From the NCBI GenBank assembly GCA_003512955.1, contig DOTG01000011.1:101880-133079 (forward strand): 31,200 nucleotides of DNA, written 5' to 3'. The notes under the pieces are model-generated. The model saw only the letters and a program-made list of their open reading frames with translations, made no database searches and had not been told where the DNA came from. The DNA comes from Marinilabiliales bacterium. GTDB lineage: Bacteria; Bacteroidota; Bacteroidia; Bacteroidales; SZUA-534. Shown one piece after another: positions 30,988 to 31,200 of the stretch. A program made the translations under genes and the position numbers. Numbering within the stretch: position 1 is the first letter of the stretch; each line of letters starts with the position of its first letter.

Positions 30988-31200
30988 TTATGATTTATAT
31001 TTTTCTGAAAGTCGTTTCGGAGCTACGTTGCAATAGGAAACAGTTAAAGCGTCTTGAAACATTTCTTTTCTAATCTTTTTCAAATCAACAATTGTCCAAC
31101 CTTGTTTGCCCCAGGTCCCGCTTACTGGATAAATTATGGACTTGTCGAAAGAACAAAAAACAGATTGGTCAATTTCAGATAATTTTAAAGTAACGGTTTC
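30988..31200 (-). CDS. MmcQ/YjbR-like protein, 3' part only
   Basis: The last 70 residues of a protein that continues past the window edge. The segment VFCSFDKSIIYPVSGTWGKQGW followed by IVDLKKIRKEMFQDALTVSYCNVAPKRLSEKYKS agrees with Bacteroidota proteins annotated as MmcQ/YjbR family. The stop codon is at 30988-30990. It is 12 bases upstream of the SRPBCC gene, so both probably make up one two-gene unit. Family call is from memory of the C-terminal pattern. Confidence 0.6.
   Translation of the reverse strand, partial: ETVTLKLSEIDQSVFCSFDKSIIYPVSGTWGKQGWTIVDLKKIRKEMFQDALTVSYCNVAPKRLSEKYKS

Noticed and set aside
21796..31200. Calling the region a standard integron
   Set aside because: No integrase, no attI, and the boundary cores do not fit GTTRRRY/RYYYAAC. 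It is kept as an integron-like hypothesis only.

Overview
The window looks like chromosomal DNA from a member of the Bacteroidota that has a type IX secretion system. Three things support this. The first gene product ends in a type A Por-secretion (T9SS) tail. Family content is typical of the phylum: SusC-like TonB receptor, DUF4956, DUF2490, DUF4256, DUF3795 and LytS/LytTR. Several promoters match the phylum's primary-sigma pattern, TTG (or TTTG), a 19-20 base gap, then TAnnTTTG. No rRNA, tRNA, transposase, integrase or CRISPR array was seen.

Region 1 (1-5.9 kb, minus strand) holds a secreted multidomain Omp28/T9SS protein, a HEPN-nucleotidyltransferase pair directly upstream of a CvfB-like S1 protein, and an ATP-grasp enzyme. 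Region 2 (5.9-7.95 kb) is a compact type II restriction-modification cassette: a beta-class amino-methyltransferase (+), a ScaI-like endonuclease (-) and a small controller HTH protein (-). Both promoters can be read, and they share a 16-base candidate operator. Region 3 (7.9-11.1 kb, minus) carries a lipoprotein, a GNAT-like protein, a PAP2-family membrane enzyme and an acidic protein with a clear terminator.

Region 4 (11.5-15.6 kb, minus) looks like one transcription unit: polyphosphate polymerase (VTC domain), DUF4956 membrane protein, DUF2490 outer-membrane protein, LytS-type histidine kinase and LytTR response regulator. Region 5 (15.7-21.4 kb) has a MntA-HepT toxin-antitoxin pair, a DEAD-box RNA helicase, a TonB-dependent receptor, a decayed fragment of a second helicase copy, and a DUF4256 gene.

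Region 6 (21.8-31.2 kb) is the most unusual. It is a run of functionally unrelated, often singly transcribed genes, all on the minus strand: OM barrel, secreted hypothetical protein, decayed ParDE, TPR protein, Fic protein, YefM-YoeB, laminin-G-like secreted protein plus DUF3795, Ntn amide hydrolase, subclass B1 metallo-beta-lactamase, and SRPBCC plus YjbR-like. They are separated by imperfect palindromic elements of about 130 bp or shorter boundary sequences with related cores. This resembles an integron cassette array, although the cores do not match canonical attC and no integrase lies in the window. A related element and a matching core also flank the restriction-modification cassette in region 2, so both regions may have been built by the same process.
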